NCBI GenBank assembly: GCA_037951165.1
Contig: JBBDHG010000014.1
Coordinates: forward strand, 20,423,501 to 20,487,500
Direction: 5' to 3'
DNA: 64,000 nt
Origin: Lophius americanus
Taxonomy: Eukaryota > Chordata > Actinopteri > Lophiiformes > Lophiidae
Shown: one piece after another, positions 1-13,089 of the stretch
Layout: every line of letters begins with the position of its first letter
How positions within the stretch are numbered: position 1 is the first letter of the stretch
Translations under genes and position numbers: made by a program
Notes under the pieces: generated by a model
What the model was told of the DNA's origin: nothing
The model's database searches: none
The model's input: the letters and a program-made list of their open reading frames with translations, nothing else

Positions 1-1145
1 TAACAGCTTGCGGACAGGCGCATCAAAAGCAGTTTCTGTTAGAGCTGTGTACTGCTGTCTGTAATGAGGACGATCCGGAGGTTTGCTTTGTTTGATGAGG
101 CGCGCTACAGCTGAGCGGACACAGCTGAAGACTCATTCTAACTCATACAGCGACGCTAAGGAGTTGAAGGGAAGGATGGGCTCTTCAGGGGAGATTTTTG
201 AATCTCATAAAGTGGTGGCAGACATACAAAGAAGTGTCTGAGGGAAATCACACATACAGTATTGTGGTGAAGACAGTTACAGAACCACTGTGTGTTCACA
301 CTACAAATTACAGGATGTCATCAGACATATCATCTAAATATATATTGCATTTCCTGTGATGGCCTTAGGTTAAGGCAGTTTATTCCTGCATTTTAATATT
401 TAATCTATTATATAAATATAGTTAAATTCAATACATTTCTGTCATGTCCTCGATTTCTAATTTAGCCATTGTGGTCATTAAACAATAAGTCATTGATAAT
501 GAATAGAACCAAAGTGTAATTTTGTACGGTTGTCATTGTTTCAGTGTGAGTTTGCTACTTGGTGCTTACATGGTAGGGAAATCAAAAAGTGTGAACAGCT
601 TGCCTAGAGCATTGGGTTTTTGGTCATCTCATACCAGCATTATCTAATAACGTTATGATGAAACTATTTATATGCCTGAAAAGACGGCATATTATAGAAT
701 CGTCATCGCTGCGTCCGCCGCAGATCTTTCCTTTCAACTTGATAACTCCAAATTACTTCATGGATCATTTTCAAATTTACCCACATAGTTCCCACACTAG
801 GAGGAGCTTTATGTGTAGCAGGTGGAGCTGTACGCCTTGTACACATCATATTTTAATCTAGTGCTTCATATTTTACTCACTAGGGGGAGTTTTAAAAAAA
901 ACAACAACACAGATTTTAGGACATAACTTCCTAACCATTGGATTGATTAGCCAAATTCGGTGCATATGAATTGACTGGAGGAGATCTATTTTGTAAATAT
1001 CATATTTTGCTCAGTAGGGAGACATTTTCAATCATTTTCAAATGTATATATCTTCTATGGAAATAGTAGGTTGGTAACTTCTGAAGATATATCAAATTTT
1101 ACACAGAACTGAATCCGAAATACAGATAAGACAGACAAACCCACA
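1..1145. other. Non-coding flank with one dispersed repeat
   Basis: I see no open reading frame with family resemblance here. The first 240 bases are richer in CpG than the rest, but I cannot assign them to an exon. From about 925 to 1030 there is a copy of a dispersed repeat; its relative lies at 57995-58100. Confidence 0.5.
925..1030 (+). repeat. Dispersed repeat, copy A
   Basis: The stretch beginning CATAACTTCCTAACCATTGG shares a colinear pattern with 57995-58100: a CATAACTTCC head, then CAAATTCGG, CATATGAAT, GATCTAT and TTGTAAATATC in the same order and at similar spacing. The copies are diverged, so this is an old interspersed repeat. I cannot name the family. Confidence 0.6.
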
Positions 1146-1783
1146 CTAACATACATACATACATACATACATACATACATACATACATACATTCATACAT
1201 ACATACATACATACATACATACATACATACATACATACATACATACATTCATACATTCATACATACATACATTCATACATACATACATACATACATACAT
1301 ACATCCATACATACATACATACATTCATACATACATATATACATACATACATACATTCATACATACACACGAGTAAATACATACATACACACACACATAC
1401 ATACATTCATACATACATTCATACATACATACATAAATACATTCATGCATACACACTAACATACATACATTCATTCCTTCTTACATACACACATACATAC
1501 ATACATACATTCATTCATACATACATACATACATACATTCATACATACATACATACACACACATACATTCATTCATACATACATACATACATTCATACAT
1601 ACATACATACATTCATTAATACATACATACATACATTCATTCATACATACATACATACATTCATTCATACATTCATACATACATACATACATACATACAT
1701 TCATACATACATACATACATACATTCATACATACATTCATACATACATACATACATACATTCATACATACATACATACATTCA

Positions 1784-1815
<32 letters not shown>

Positions 1816-2309
1816 CATACATACATACATACATACTTACATTCATACATACATTCATACATACACACTAACATACATACATACATTCATACATACATTC
1901 ATACATACATACTAACATACATAAATACATACATACATACATACATACATACATACATTCATAAATACACACTAACATACATACATTCATACATACATAC
2001 ATACATACATACATTGATACACACATACATACATACATACATACATACATTCATAAATACACACTAACATACATACATACATTCATAAATACACACTAAC
2101 ATACATACATTCATACATACATACATACATACATACATTGATACACACATACATACATACATACATACATACATTCATAAATACACACATACACACTAAC
2201 ATACATTCATACATACATTCATACATACACACTAACATACATACATTCATTCATACATACATTCATAGATACATACTAACATACATAAATACATTCATAC
2301 ATACATACA

Positions 2310-2341
<32 letters not shown>

Positions 2342-2597
2342 CATACATACATACATACATACATACATTCATACATACATTCATACATACTAACATACAT
2401 ACATACATTCATACATACATTCATACATACATACTAACATACATAAATACATACATACATACATACATACATACATACATACATTCATAAATACACACTA
2501 ACATACATACATTCATACATACATACATACATACATACACACTAACATACATTCATACATACATTCATACATACACACTAACATACATACATTCATT

Positions 2598-2639
<42 letters not shown>

Positions 2640-2680
2640 AACACACAGACACACACACACACATAGATACAAATATACAT
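1146..2680. repeat. ACAT-type tetranucleotide microsatellite block ending in an AC run
   Basis: About 1.5 kb of ACAT repeats is broken at intervals by ATTC steps and by short ACACACTAAC blocks. It ends in a pure AC tract at about 2602-2634. The long open frames on both strands (Met-Tyr-Val-Cys and Ile-His-Thr-Tyr periodic) are consequences of a 4-base repeat lacking stops and are not genes. The recurring ACACTAACATACAT blocks suggest a higher-order repeat of roughly 100-200 bases. Confidence 0.97.
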
Positions 2681-2689
2681 ACATACAGT

Positions 2690-5340
2690 CAGACAGAAAG
2701 GAAACATTTCGTCCTTGACTCCATCAAGCTCCAGCTAAATGCTGTTGTAGCGTTTCATGAAACTGGATTGGTTTGTTATTCTGGTCGGCTCGGCCGCAGT
2801 TTTTTGTGACAACAATTCCCTTTTGCACTATTGCCTGAAACACATACTACTTGCAGCAACCCTTCCAACCCTGAAAATTCAGACTTGTGGGATGGTATGT
2901 TCCAACCTACTTTTCAAAATTATCTTTCACTTGGGTGTTTTGTGCCTCAGGTGAAAATAAGTCTAACATTCATTCTCTCTTAGCCCTGCTTTCAGTCTCA
3001 ACGGCTTCATTCTCATTTGCTATCTGTGTCTGTGGGGTGTTGTTTGACTGAAAAAGGTAGTTTACAGTGGGATTTTTGTTTCTTTCTTCTTCTTCTTTAC
3101 TGAAAATAGCTGCTTGTTTAAGCAAAATACGATATGATTTGAGTGAGTGAGAGTAATCATAACAGAAACAGATGGATAGAGAATCAGCTGAAAATCCAGA
3201 GGATAATCTTAATTTTGCCTACATGGAATCCTAAAGTAAAAGTCATTATTATTTTGAATGCAAATTTGAACAAAAACTCCCATACGTGGCACAAAAACGG
3301 TAACTTATTGTATTTTTTTCATTTTCTGTATCATTGCTCTGATGAGCCACAATGGGTGACGGTGTTCATTTAGACAAAAACAGGCTGGATTCTTGTCAAG
3401 TGAATCTTTTGCATAAATACCATTTAAACTTGGCAGGCATTGAAAAGGGTGGAGATGAATGGGACAAATTAATGTCATATCACCTAAATTAATTCTAAAT
3501 GAAACATGCTCTTATTAGTCTGCTGTCATGTCCAAGTTCAGGAGCTAGATTCTCTGAAGTCTGCAATCCAACCCCAAAAATGGAGCCCAAATTGCATTGA
3601 AATAAATCTCATGCAGCTCCTAGTTTAGGTTTTTTGGCAGCCATTGTTTGATTTGACACTTCAGAGGAGGAGCATTTATTTACAGATCATATTTACATCA
3701 AGGTGTAAGTGAGACTGAGACTCAGCTCTATGAGATAGTGAAATCAAGCTTCTTTGGATTATAAATAACTGAAAACCTTGATAAGAAAAAAAATTCTGAT
3801 GTTTTTTTACATGTAAAAGGGGTTAAATGAGAAGATTTTAGTAGCAGGAAGCAAAACCATACAAAAACATCATTATGGAAACCACAGCACCACCTGATAA
3901 TAAAACTACAGCGGGTTCAAATACAGGAAAACATCCAAACAAAAATGGATTCCTTGACACATGTAATATGCAAACACCCAATATATTGAAAATGACAAAC
4001 ATGCATAATCTTCCCTTTGCTTTAAGCAGATTTGTGCACGAATACATCAAAGCCAAATAAGGAAGGTGACCCTGAAGTTCAGAAATCCAATTGAGAACTT
4101 TTACCACACAAATCCATTTGCATTTGATGGCGAGTGCCAGGAGACCGAAATTAATACTTTTCACTGCGACAGCATGCAAAGAGCAAAGTTTGATATCCTG
4201 TTGGGGAGTAAATCTGGGTAAAAGGATGCCCCTGCTCCATCTTCAGGCAACCTGCACATTTTGTCTGGAAGTGTCTACTGCTCTTTATGCAAATGAGAAT
4301 CTTCAAGCCTTTCCACATTTACCCCGAACAGACACCTTGTCTCCAATCAGAAAATGATCAAAACTTCAACTGCAGAACAAGTCAAGAAAAGAAAAGAAAG
4401 CCAATTTTACACAATCCATACCATTTTTGGTGGCACTAGCCGCCTCATTCCTATTATGACCTTATTATAACCTATTATGGCCTTAACTGCACCATTTAAC
4501 AGTTCAATATATAATAATATATTAGGTACATGAGTGTATTTTTAAAAAAAAAGGTGGAATTGTATTTAATGCAAATGTAACCTTTATTATTGTATATTAT
4601 TTTTCTTCAGTTGTAATTTTTTTAAATATTGTTTATAAAGGAGTTATTTATAAATGCCTAACTACAACTCTATTCCACTGTTTCATCCTGTCACTATATA
4701 ATAAAGAGAAGTGTTCAAACAATAAAGCTGAACACTGACCTTTTGATCATTTGCAGCGCACAAAAATAATCCTAAACTATTCTTTATAGAAATCCATTCC
4801 TTCCATTATCTGTAATCTCCTATTCTGTGCAGAATCAGAATGACACTGGAGACTCTCCAAGCTGAGGAAACATAGGACAAGTTTCTAGTACACAAAAAGA
4901 AAATAACACACTCATTCAATCCTATGGGCAATTTAAGAGTAGAGATCTATCAACAATGAACAATGGATTAAGTTCTCATGTCAAATCTAGGATTCATGTT
5001 GAGCATAGAGGATATTAAATGTCAATCAGGGGCATAAAAATGAATAAACATTGTGTTTTTTATTAATTTATTTCAACTTGAGTCTTCAATTGATTTACAG
5101 AACGGCTGATAGTGAAGTGTTTTACATCTGTGGTTAAAAATCATACAACACCACCAGACTAAGAGTGAGCTTCATATGTCTCCTGCACGAGTTGACGTGT
5201 AGAGCCTTTCACACTTGAGTTTAGTGACTCTAATTACTGGGATAATTGCTAGGATTGGGCAAAAGCCCTGAGGTTAGTAAAAGCCCTGAGGTTAGCCCAC
5301 TCACGGGACAAAGAATTTGCCGGAGGTTGCAGCTGATATA
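2690..5340. other. Intergenic, no gene recognised
   Basis: This is AT-rich sequence. A 113-codon minus-strand frame at 3838-4179 has no recognisable domain and overlaps a plus-strand frame. A diverged dispersed repeat lies at about 3180-3510. A short direct repeat (AAAGCCCTGAGGTTAG twice, about 5261-5295) precedes the minisatellite. Confidence 0.5.
3180..3510 (+). repeat. Old dispersed repeat, relative at 8480-8850
   Basis: Shared ordered landmarks link this segment with 8480-8850: GGCACAAAAACGG versus GGCACACAAATGG, AGGCTGGATTCT in both, and ACAAATTAATGT versus AAAATTAATGT. Divergence is high, and the family is not recognised. Confidence 0.45.
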
Positions 5341-5349
5341 GATAAGTGG

Positions 5350-6400
5350 CTGTGCTAGATGTGACCCTGGGAACTGTGCTCACCCTGAATTTGCTAGACT
5401 ATGCTAGGTCTGACTCTGTGGACTCTTGTTCTGACTTTGAGGAAAGAAGTTGGCTCTGATCGTGTGGATGCTGGAACTTACCCTGTGCGCTGTGATTCTC
5501 TAACTCTTGGGTTGCTTTGAAAAATTGTTTGGCATGCTGACTCTGACTCTCTTCATTCTCTTCTCTGGCTCTGACTGTGGGCTGTGCCGGCTCTGACTCT
5601 GTGGACTTAGCTGACATTTCTGCGGATCATGCTGGCTCTGACTCTGTAGATTGCGCAAGCTCTGACTCCGTGGGCTGTGCTGACTATGACTCTCCAGAAT
5701 GTGCTGGCTCTGACTCTGTGGGCTTTACTCACTATGACTCTCCAGAATGTGCTGGCACTGATTCTGTGGGCTCTGCGTACTCTGACTCTCCAGAATGTGC
5801 TGGTTGTGATTCTGTGGGCTGTACTGGCTCTAACTGCGGGCTGTGCTAGCTCGGACTCTGTGGATTGTGTTTGCTATGACTCTGTGGACTGTGCTGGCTC
5901 TAAATCGTTGGGCTATGCTGACTAATTATGTGGGCTTTGCTGGCTCTGACTCTGTAGACTGTGCTTGATCTGACTATGGGAATTGTTCGGGCTTTGACTC
6001 TGTGGAATGTGCCGGCTATGACTCTGTGGACTGTGCTGGCTCTGACTGCGGGCTGTGCTGGATCCGACTCATGGGAAAGTGCTGGCTCTGACTCTGTAGA
6101 CTGTGTCTTTACCGTGACATGGTGGGTGTGACTCTGAGGAATGTGCTAGCTCTGGCTCTGTGGACTGTGCTGGCTCTGACTATATGTACTGTGCTGGCTC
6201 TGACTCTTGGGGTTATGTTGTCTCCAACTTAGGGGGATGGCGATGTCTCTGAGGATTGCTGCCTTTACTCGTGTGACTGCAACACCTTCTTGGGCTGTCC
6301 TAACTCTTATTCTCTGGACTGTGATGCCTTTGACTCTGCAAAGTTGGTTGGCCCTGGCTCCAAGGACTTGGTTAACTCTGACTCTTGGAGCTCAACTATG
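5350..6400 (+). repeat. Decayed 24-bp minisatellite (octapeptide-coding register)
   Basis: Units of 24 bases resembling GCTGGCTCTGACTCTGTG plus GACTGT are repeated many times. The cleanest part is about 5565-6110. Because 24 is divisible by 3, one frame stays open at 5577-5849 and reads as variants of Cys-Ala-Gly-Ser-Asp-Ser-Val-Asp. From about 5671 to 5820 two unit types alternate (a ...SDSVG unit and a ...YDSPEC unit), giving a 48-bp higher-order repeat. Units degrade toward both edges, with frameshifts and stops. I read it as a tandem satellite rather than a working gene; a degraded repetitive exon is the alternative. Confidence 0.85.
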
Positions 6401-6409
6401 TAACTGCTA

Positions 6410-9400
6410 GTACTCTCAGCTAGTACTCACTGCAAATAGTTGCTGCCATGAGGCACTGTGCTGCATCTTTCACAAACAACGTCTTTCTTTTTTTTTGCCC
6501 TTAGCTTTACAGCACTACCTTTTTTGAGGCTTATCCAATTGAGGGGTTTAATCAAATTCCAACTGCATGTGATTTTGTCTCTCATTCAATATCGTGGGTT
6601 TTAAGGATCAAATTGTTCCGCAGCCCGCCAGGAGTACTCCAGGTACTCGTGATTTAGTCGGCCCTTTCTGCTGGAGATTTTTACGATTCACACATCAAGC
6701 TCCATACAAGAACGTTTCCATCGCTCTCCTGTTCACAGATCTAATGGCAATGTCAGAGTAGGCAGGTCAAGGACAGACATCAGGGATGAAACACTGTCTG
6801 ATGTCAACCGCCATAACTCAATAGAAGAAAAAGAAGATGCGGCAAAGACGGATGTACATGAAAATATCTTTCGCCAAGTGGAAACAGCTTCTATGTGAAC
6901 GTCCCTGCAATGTTACTGCTTTCATATCAGAACTGCATTGACATTTTCTCAGAAATGTCACTCTGTCTTGGGGTGGAACACTGACAGAGAAGATTTCCCT
7001 GAACATCAATCACAGCTCACTCTGACACATGAAGCCATGTAGGAAATGTTGCTAACATTTCAGGGATAAACCGCTTGAATGAAACGGGTTCAAGATTATC
7101 TTTTGTTCTTTGAAAAGCAAATTATGTTTTAGCAGAGCCACTCAATTTAAACCTCTTCCACATGTTACTGTGAACATCGTGTTGCATCATTAAACCTGCT
7201 GAAAGTCTGAATGTTTCAGAATATACGTCCCCTTTTTGCTTTTAACATATTGTATAATTTACCTTAATTAATATTCTGTCTTTGCCTTTAAAATCAAAGC
7301 TGTGAACCAGGGTTCTAATTCTAGTTTTCCCAGTATAAGATAACATCACAGATAAGATCAGTCTCCCATCTGAGCTCTTCCACTGTCTTTCTATATCATA
7401 CTATCTCTCCCTTTTCATCAACACACGTATTTTCCATACAACACAATATGGAATATTATAAGATATGGAATATGCTAGGGATGACTAAGAGAGTATGTCC
7501 TCAGAGGCTCATGTCAGATGTAACAAGAGGAATATATTAGCAGCTGATGCGTGCAGAAGTCAGGCTACAGCATCTGACATCTGTATCCATACTTATATAA
7601 ACGCTATTGTTGGAAGTGGATTTGTTAGTAAGCACTTCCCTACACAACCTCACTTAATTCATATCAACTACATGAACATCCAGCAGTTCTGGACCATTAT
7701 TAGCCTTTAAAACGAGGCCAGCATACGGTCCGCAGTTCCACCAACAAAGAATATTCCCTGGTAAGTTATTCTGTTTAATCAACTGTGAGACGAGGCTTTG
7801 AACTGATAAAAATAGACATATGAAATAATATTTACTTATTCACATGAACAAAAAAACTGCATCCTGTTGAGAACTTGTATAGTCTACGTATATAGAGAGA
7901 TGCATCCAGTCAAATGATAAAACTCCCCCTTGCTCACAGTGACAGTCCTTGAAACGTGTTTAGTATCTTAGTTCAGTGCTTTGGAATGTGTTTATAACCA
8001 CAAATACATCAAACATGCATACGACGTCTGAGGCTGAGGAATTCCATTACAATTTAAGCTATTTGGAATATTGGTTACATTTAAATTCAGAAACAGAAAG
8101 CAGTCCAATGAGCCTTGAAACAGATGCAATTTCAACATTATCATTCTATCGTGTTTTGGCCACTTGGCAAAATCCAATATTGTCTCTCTCCCAGCTCTGT
8201 TTTTATTCTCTACTGTCTGATCTCTGTCTCTTTTGCTATTAAATGCTTAATTGTGCTCTCTTGCCATACGTGACTCTGTTCATTTGGTGGTGAGAATGAA
8301 GTGTGGAGTGGAAACAGTTGCTTTCAGTGTAAACAGTTCCCAGTGCCAGCAAATGACAATGCAATGTTGGCAGTGAAACTGAGAAAAACAGGAGGATTGT
8401 GCGCCAGACTGGGAAATGAGCTGACGCATCCTATTAAGCAACAAATTAAAGGAGTAACCCTTGATAAAGTTAATCTCTACAAATGGCCAATTTTGTATGT
8501 CAAATCTTTCATTTTTAATGTGTAAATTTCTATTCAAGCCAATTTTATCCAAATATTGAGATAATGTTAATATTTTGAAATTCAGAGGGAAGTTTTCCAA
8601 ACCTGGCACACAAATGGCAATAGATATGTCATTCCATATTTAATTCCAATAAACCCCAATGCTCTAATGAGGGAAAATATGTGACTTTGTCATGACAGCA
8701 TTTGTTTTGCCCAAAATAGGCTGGATTCTAAAAATGATCAACTGTTTTTTTACATTAATTTCATTAAAACTAGACTGGCCTATCTGAGGATGGCACAAAA
8801 TTGGGGAAAATTAATGTTTTGACTATTTTTTTCATAAATCCACCAAGAAGATGGGTAAATATTTAACAGGGGCTGCAAAATAAGTGAGTAATCGGTGATG
8901 CTGGATGACATAAAACGTTATTATCAAATTAAGTAAGATCCATCTATGTGCTGTAAATACAGGTGTATAACTTTATGACAATCCATCTCAGAGCTCTGGA
9001 AGAAATCCAGTCTTTACCATAGACTGACTGATCTTATCCTTAGAGATATGGCTATAAGTGAAATAAAATGTTGAGCTGCATAACAGAAATTTTGAAATTT
9101 GAAGTTTAACGACTTGACACCAGCTTGCTTGATTCAATCATTTTTTTTAAATAATTTTTTTAGCCGTAACATAGCAACAACTGCTTTCTAACATACCTTC
9201 TTGCTCATGACCTGGGGTAGTGTAACTTGCATTCATCAACCATTCTCTTTAACTCTCACCATAATCACATAAACAAAGAAGGAAGTAGGAGCAGTCAAGA
9301 AGAGCAGAGTCATGCATAAACCTTGATAGTTTTAAGTGCAATTACATATTATATGCTACATGATACAGCTTATTAAAGGAGGGCATGGGACATGATGAGG

Positions 9401-11380
9401 GCAGGAGATGTGTTTGGGGACATGAAAATTTCTCTTATCACAATGTGCAGCATCTGACACAACCAAGGGTGTCTTTTTATGCTGTTACACCAGTGTCTAT
9501 CATTGACAGGCTATGAATCACAAGGCCTACGAAAATATATGAAGACACTGACATGTTCCACTCAGTCACAAACTGCTCACTGGCAAGCTCTCACCTTTAT
9601 GTTGAATTGGTTAAAGCAAGAGGACCCTGCCAATCCTTCCTGTAATTAGCAGGAGGAGTGCATGGTAGCTAGTTACCAGTGTAGAACAAAGCCCTGTTGT
9701 GTGTTTGCTGAAGAGAGCTAATGGAATTAGCGTCTTTATGGAGGTGACGTTATGACCCAGGCTGGCTCACGCAGTCACGGGCAAAAGCCACAAGGGCCTA
9801 TTATATCGTGATGAAGCAGTCCAGTCCAGTATGAACAAAACGTAATGGTTTACTTTAATGACACAGCTTCCAACTGAGGCCCAGAATTGTTACGGGCCAA
9901 AGCGTTGATTTAAAGATGGACTTACATCCCTGCTAGATATGTATTACCAATGAGCATTGTTGAGTTTAAAAAGCCTAAAAAAAAAAATAAAAAAAAAAAG
10001 TGATTCCATCTCAGTTTTTGAGAGATAAGGCCCAATAATCCTGTGCAATTTTACATGTGTGGTTGGATATGGTTTTTAATATTTTAATAAAATGTACCTA
10101 TCTATAATTCATTACAGATGAATTAAATCAAAAATTAGCTCCTTGTCTACGATTCCCATTGCTGTCTGAAATGTAGGTTTCCTTGAATTAATGTCTGTCA
10201 CAAGGAACGTTTTTTGAGAATCCAGTGGAATTAAAGTCAACTTCCTGCCTTAGAAAAGAGTGACACATCTAACAAAAAACAGGACAGAACTATATTGTGA
10301 GTTTCTGTCATGGATTGAAATGGTAAAAAAGACCATATTTGGCATCGCCTTGAGCCGACCAAAAAGCTCAGCTGCATCACGCAACCCAGACAATGACATC
10401 ATCATGGCAATTCCCATCACAGTGGAGCACTGACACAGCAGGACAGACAGCTTCTGTTCAAAGAAACATTAAGTACTGACCAACAGGAGTACAGGAAATA
10501 CAAGTATAAAGAGTGGACCTGACATAAATAATATCTTTTTAGTCCCTTTTGGAACCCGTCCGCAGTCATATTCTATTCAATATTCTAATATATCAATATT
10601 CTATTCTATTAAAATTGGATTTGTAAATATTGGATCTATCTTGCGAAGCACAAATCTTCTGGTTTTATGTCCTGCGCTGCCCAGCCTGATCTCTCAGAGA
10701 GCTACAACATTTTCTGATTAATAGATGTTGCTATTAACTGCTTGGAACTGTGACAGGCTATGGAACCAGTCGGCCCGGAAACTGGACACACCCTCCAAGA
10801 TTCTCGGAGGTCCGAAACTTTACAGTCTGTCATGAGAAAATCTGAGAAAATCTTCTCAGGCATGATTAATAATAATAATTAATGAAACACATTACATTTT
10901 TATTGATTCTGCTTTCAATAGATAACTTTATTATTATTTTTAATCTATTTCTTTGGGTCAAGCTTAGTAAATGTAATTTATTACTGCAATTCTTCATATT
11001 ACCTATTTCTACTATTTACTAAGCCATTAACAACTATAAATTGTAAAAAAGCAGAGAAACAACTTTCTTTTTCGGATAGGTGAACAAAATTTGACCAGAG
11101 CACCCTTAGTACCCGCTATATCTGTTTATATCTTATACCTGACATTAAATTTGAAAATTTAAAGATGAATAAGACTTATGTCAGAACGTGTAGGCAAGTC
11201 TGCGTTATGAGTTTCGGGATCTTCCCAATGCTCTAAACATAAATGCATGCATGACTAATTCTATATTCTTATCACAGCCACCAATATGGTATCAGTGTTA
11301 AACTCTGATGCCTGTGTGATACGTTTGAATCATCATAAAGAACACCAAATCCAAAAGAAATGATTAACAAAAGTTGTCTC
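6410..11380. other. Intergenic, no gene recognised
   Basis: No frame shows family resemblance, and none of the short frames at 7495-8609 has splice context that I can defend. The only structured element is the diverged dispersed repeat at 8480-8850, related to 3180-3510. Confidence 0.5.
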
Positions 11381-11394
11381 TTAAACATTTTTCA

Positions 11395-11705
11395 GCTGCT
11401 CTATGCAGACATGGAATAAAAATACTGAATGTATGCATTGCTGCCCCTCGTCTGTGGAATGCCCTCGCTGACCATCTGAGGGCTCCACAGACGAGTGAGA
11501 CTTTTAAAAAAGGGCATAAACCTTTCCACTTTAGCAGTACTTATAACTTTTAATTAACATTGCTTAACATTGCTGGTCACATTTTAATATATTATATTTT
11601 TTATTGATGCTTTTATCTGCTTTTACCTTCTAGCACTTTGAGATTTGATCCAAATGTAAAGTGCGTTATAAATTAAAAGTATTATTATTATTTTTATCTA
11701 TAGGT
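11395..11705 (+). mobile_element. LINE 3' fragment (L2/RTE-like tail)
   Basis: The stretch at 11440-11540 reads as a decayed C-terminal retrotransposon ORF: an Ala-Ala-Pro-Arg-Leu-Trp-Asn-Ala-Leu motif followed by a Thr-Phe-Lys-Lys segment. This motif is common at the end of fish LINE ORF2. An AT-rich 3'UTR follows, ending in GTAAAGTGCGTTATAAATTA and a short ATT run. The same tail recurs at 39508-39561. The piece is 5'-truncated, as expected of LINE insertions. Confidence 0.7.
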
Positions 11706-11719
11706 AAAAATAATTGCTG

Positions 11720-12945
11720 CAATTATCTATAGGCCATTAGGAATGTTATATTCACTGACAACTGTAATGAAAAAAATTGATTATCTCTATCTCTAAGGGG
11801 GGGGTCTTATACAATTTAGGCATTATGGAGGTGAATACAATTACAACAAGCTCATACAACAGGCTTTTACAAAAAGACAGACATAAAACCATAGTAGAAT
11901 AACTTGACACATTTCGCAGGCGTCCAACCAACTCGTAGACATGCAGTAGATTACGAGACCCTTATCAACTCAGTCTTACAGTAGTTATTAAGTGGGGGTG
12001 GGAGTCGCTCTGTTTGGCAGTCGTCACCTTAGAGTCCCCCATGAAGTATTTTATCGCCTCATTACTGCCACTTAGACCTAAGAACAGTGTTAACCTTGTC
12101 CCAGAGTCCTATGATGGACTGCCCAGCTGAGGGTCTTTGACAGGGAAGTCCTTGTGGACACATATCTTTTATCCTATTGAGCCTGTCTGACTGCCTCTCC
12201 AGGGGTCTAAGTAGGTGGTTCTGTCACTGTTCTGATACACCTGTGTCCTCAGAAAATCCTTGACTCAAGGCAAATAGAAATATCTACAGAAGAATTCATG
12301 TGTGGGGACAAAGACTGACACATATAAAGCTAGGACCAGTCACCCTTGAGGAGTTGGTGCTGAAGATAGACAGGGTGGTAGTCGGTGGGTTGAACTCTAT
12401 GCAGTCTCAGGACCGAAGACTCAACAATGTTCCCCATCTGTTTTGCACAAAGTCTCGGTCATGGAGAAGCTGCACTGTCATCTTACGTTCTAGTTAATGA
12501 TGCAGATGCTAATGTTTGGAGATGGCACGGCCTCAAGGTCAGAATCAAAAGGAGGAACTCGACATTTCTGCTAACTCATGTCATTATTGATGTAATATCA
12601 CTATTAAAAAACATCTCATTTCAAATGAGATGAAAAGTGTGATTGTAAATGTTGCTATCAATTTTTCTGCTTAAAATCCCTTTGAGGGAAGTTATTCTTT
12701 CTAAGAATTAAGGGATTAAAAATAAACGGTGTCATGCTATATCGATCGCAAATTTGGATTTGAGGTTCTATGTAAATAACATGTATGTAAATAAAAGTAC
12801 ACTGGAAAAGACATTGTTGTCACTAGCAGTGACTTTTGAGATATTTTTAGATGGCAGAATGTGAATATTCAACTGTGGAAAATAAAAAAAATGAAAATGT
12901 TAGTGACCCTAAGGTGCTACATCAAGTGAACAACTAGTGTTAAAA
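11720..12945. other. Unassigned block with higher GC; short palindrome
   Basis: The stretch 11940-12490 is richer in GC than its surroundings and could be a decayed retroelement, but I recognise no protein motif. A 21-bp palindrome, CATCTCATTT plus one base plus its complement, lies at 12612-12632. Confidence 0.35.
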
Positions 12946-13085
12946 GGTAAATGGGCCGTATTATTATGGTGCTTTTCTAGTCTGCTCGACCGCTCAAAGC
13001 AGTTTACATTGTGAGCCATCATTCACCCATTCACACAAACATTCATACAGTGATGATAGAGGCTCGGACCAACCGAGCCACCCTC
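12946..13085 (+). repeat. Truncated interspersed repeat related to 57350-57675
   Basis: GTAAATGG, TCTAGTCTGCTC, CTCAAAGC and ATTCACCCATTCACAC, followed by AAACATTCATACAGTGATGA and an ACCAACCGAGCCACC end, occur in the same order as in the longer copy at 57350-57675. About 190 bases of the middle are missing here. This is a widespread fish short interspersed repeat; I cannot fix its class. Confidence 0.7.
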
Positions 13086-13089
13086 GCCC

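Noticed and set aside
1573..2437. Long Met-Tyr-Val-Cys and Ile-His-Thr-Tyr open frames
   Set aside because: They are translations of a tetranucleotide repeat without stops and have no independent coding signal.
1146..2680. CRISPR-like array
   Set aside because: There are no unique spacers of regular length; it is a simple repeat in a eukaryotic genome.
3838..4179. 113-codon hydrophobic minus-strand frame
   Set aside because: No family resemblance, no promoter or splice support, and open frames also occur opposite it; expected by chance in a window this size.
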